Shown piece by piece: positions 6,372 to 10,639 of a stretch of 10,639 bases of DNA; positions within the stretch are counted from its first letter, which is position 1; each line of letters starts with the position of its first letter. The stretch lies in the NCBI GenBank assembly GCA_964560325.1, contig CAZLLV010000427.1:1-10639 (forward strand). The letters are read 5' to 3'. The stretch comes from CAZLLV01 sp964560325 (GTDB taxonomy: Bacteria > Acidobacteriota > Thermoanaerobaculia > Multivoradales > DATKCC01). A model generated the notes under the pieces. It saw nothing but the letters and a program-made list of their open reading frames with translations, did no database searches and was not told the DNA's origin. The position numbers were made by a program, and so were the translations under genes.

Positions 6372-7400
6372 ATGCCTAAGACAACCGAGGGTCACCCAGG
6401 GACGCCAACGGAACGGAATGCTTTTCCGGTCGGGAAGAGTATATTCGCCGGGGTCATCACGCTAATTGTTGTGAGATACATCTTTGGATTGATACCTTTG
6501 TACTATCCAATTGCCGGGGATCGCGGTGAATTTTACTACAAAGGTCAGGTATTGAGCATCTCGCCGCCCGCAGGATACTGTTACACAAAGCAGAAAGACC
6601 TCCTGGAGAACTTATTCCAGGTCACTGACTCTCTGCTACGTTACGACGAGGCGGCGGCGTTCGTTACTTTCAAGACATTCTTGCCCTGTGACGAGGTCTA
6701 CACCAACAGCCCGATCACTCACGGTTATCAAAAATTTTTAACGCGCGCGCACTATGCCAAGGATGAACAGCCGACTATCCAAGAAATTGGGTTCGTTGGA
6801 GTAGGTAACCAACTTCTCCCTACCTCGCCGGATGCGGTAAACCTGTGGCTGAATAGTAATTGGAAGCAAGACTTCACCGCCGCAACTATACTTCCTCCAA
6901 GGCTGGCCCCGTACTTCGAGGAGTTCTTCGATTACCGAACCGCTCTTGCAGCTCGGGAGATCGCAACGCTGGCTTGGTCGAATGACGATAGAGAAGAGCG
7001 GGGCATGGGCTATTGCAGCACAGCGCTTGGTTACTTATTAGAGCTTGATGAGGATCTCGCATCTTCGCCTCTAGATCGATGGAAAGCAGCGAGAGAAAAC
7101 TTCGCCACTGCGATTCGCTCAGGGCGCGCCGAGAGACGAGCAGCCATCAAACTGTCTCTATATGTTACCTCGATGTTTGGTAGGGCTATCTATTACGGAA
7201 TGGCGGAGCGAGTAAACGAAGGAGAGAATCTCTCTGTTGCGCAAGCGATAGCATTCGAGTGGAGCGACAGGCGGTGCAAGGAAGCCGCGGTGTCCGCTCA
7301 GCCGCAAGGTGAGCTAGACCTCGAATTCGCAGACTTAAACAACAAGGGAGTACGGTCTCGCTCAGCTGAACGTGGTGTTGTCGGCATCGATAAGAATTGA
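6372..7400 (+). CDS. Orphan single-pass membrane protein, unknown function, low G+C
   Basis: This encodes 342 aa from an ATG behind AGGGAGGT (6355-6362). Residues 1-20 are polar, about 22-47 form one strongly hydrophobic segment (membrane anchor or uncleaved signal), and about 295 residues follow, probably outside the cytoplasm. Four cysteines are spread through the first two thirds (C70, C106 and two later). The P-P-A-G-Y-C near residues 65-70, followed by helical residues 74-100 and C106, vaguely recalls exported proteins with a G-Y-C motif, but I cannot name a family. Base composition is near 50% G+C in sampled stretches against about 70% around it, with codons such as TTA, ATA, TTG and AGA that neighbours avoid, suggesting acquisition by transfer. 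No mobility gene or flanking repeat is visible. It is flanked by minus-strand genes on both sides, so it is probably transcribed alone. Confidence 0.75.
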   Translation: MPKTTEGHPGTPTERNAFPVGKSIFAGVITLIVVRYIFGLIPLYYPIAGDRGEFYYKGQVLSISPPAGYCYTKQKDLLENLFQVTDSLLRYDEAAAFVTFKTFLPCDEVYTNSPITHGYQKFLTRAHYAKDEQPTIQEIGFVGVGNQLLPTSPDAVNLWLNSNWKQDFTAATILPPRLAPYFEEFFDYRTALAAREIATLAWSNDDREERGMGYCSTALGYLLELDEDLASSPLDRWKAARENFATAIRSGRAERRAAIKLSLYVTSMFGRAIYYGMAERVNEGENLSVAQAIAFEWSDRRCKEAAVSAQPQGELDLEFADLNNKGVRSRSAERGVVGIDKN

Positions 7401-7686
7401 GCTAAGGTCAGACTGAAATAGCCGGATGGATCGGATGCCGGGCGGGCGAGGGGCCGGGGGTCCGGTCCCGGCGCTCGGCGGACGCCGCCCGCCTGGGCGA
7501 GCCTGGGTGGACGGGCGGCCCTGAGGCAGAGAGAGACCGGCGGTCGTGACTGGATCGGCGGAGGCACCTCCGTACAACCAGGGCTCGCCGGTGGACGGGC
7601 ACCGATCGGTTCTGAGCCGAACGCCCGGTGGATCAGCGAGCCCGGCCGATGCGGGCTCGGCAGCCGACGCCGGGAACGGAGCCCCC

Positions 7687-7705
7687 GGCCCCCGGGGCGG
7701 GGGCC
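7687..7705. terminator. Strong GC hairpin, candidate terminator
   Basis: GGCCCCCG (7687-7694) and CGGGGGCC (7698-7705) pair perfectly over a 3-nt loop, 51 nt beyond the acnA stop codon on the minus strand and about 290 nt beyond the orphan gene. No T-run follows on either strand, so if it ends transcription it is not a classical intrinsic terminator. Confidence 0.35.
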
Positions 7706-7725
7706 TCCCGCCCGCCGGAGCCACC

Positions 7726-7744
7726 AGCCCCCCCCGGCCGGGCT
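7726..7744 (-). terminator. Hairpin just after acnA stop, weak terminator candidate
   Basis: AGCCC (7726-7730) and GGGCT (7740-7744) pair with a C/G-rich interior that can extend the stem. It starts about 11 nt past the acnA stop on the minus strand. There is no T-tract. Confidence 0.3.
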
Positions 7745-7755
7745 CGCCTCCAAAC

Positions 7756-10569
<2,814 letters not shown>

Positions 10570-10639
10570 GAGCCTCTCTCCTTCGGTTGCGTTGGGCCAC
10601 GCCTGACGCCCTTGCGCCCGGCGCCGCAGCGGTCCCGAA
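10570..10639 (-). other. Start of the acnA upstream region
   Basis: Only 70 bases upstream of acnA are included. They hold its ribosome-binding site but no clear promoter pair; the promoter may lie outside the window. Confidence 0.4.

Larger units (their letters stand above)
7401..7755. other. GC-rich intergenic region dense in inverted repeats
   Basis: I find no credible gene in these 355 nt. After about 7430 the base composition jumps back to very high G+C. Perfect or near-perfect hairpins occur at 7476-7487 (5-bp arms), 7559-7572 (6-bp arms), 7606-7620 (6 bp including one wobble), 7637-7659 (8-bp arms, 7-nt loop), 7687-7705 (8-bp arms) and 7726-7744 (5-bp arms). An 11-nt direct repeat, GGTGGACGGGC, occurs at 7506-7516 and 7590-7600. 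It must hold the 3' ends of the two converging genes; open frames across it on the minus strand look like compositional artefacts. Confidence 0.55.

Noticed and set aside
7298..7753. Minus-strand open frames across the GC-rich gap, as a possible gene after acnA
   Set aside because: Translations are Pro/Arg/Gly-rich with no conserved pattern, no good ribosome-binding site, and they run into the orphan gene.

Overview
The window is G+C-rich (about 70% over most of its length, by eye) and comes from a Gram-negative bacterium: it encodes an outer-membrane beta-barrel ending in Phe and several exported proteins. A cytoplasmic TPR protein with an N-terminal H-x4-C-x2-C zinc-knuckle-like motif next to a tiny exported protein suggests Acidobacteriota. 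That is an inference from style, not a taxonomic proof. There are no RNA genes, CRISPR arrays, transposases or phage genes.

Layout. (1) 1-1900, plus strand: a 95-aa exported small protein (158-445) with a strong 5' hairpin, then a 458-aa zinc-knuckle/TPR protein (523-1899), probably one transcription unit. (2) 1971-2265: a small ribbon-helix-helix-like regulator whose promoter contains a perfect palindrome and predicts a leaderless mRNA. It converges on a methionine sulfoxide reductase B (2273-2905, minus) with only 7 bases between the stops. (3) 3174-4271, plus: an outer-membrane barrel gene in which an in-frame TGA separates signal peptide from barrel. It converges on a large exported DUF885 peptidase-like gene (4300-6105, minus). 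(4) 6372-7400, plus: an orphan single-pass membrane protein of about 50% G+C, foreign-looking against its neighbours. It is followed by a 355-base very GC-rich gap dense in inverted repeats. (5) 7756-10569, minus: aconitate hydratase AcnA, complete, its start 70 bases from the window edge.

How they work together. The acnA, msrB and DUF885 genes are housekeeping or envelope functions with no evident pathway link. The exported-peptide/TPR pair is the most system-like unit. The interrupted barrel gene and the low-G+C orphan are the clearest anomalies. MsrB, the barrel protein and the DUF885 protein all act in or beyond the periplasm, but nothing in the sequence ties them to one process.
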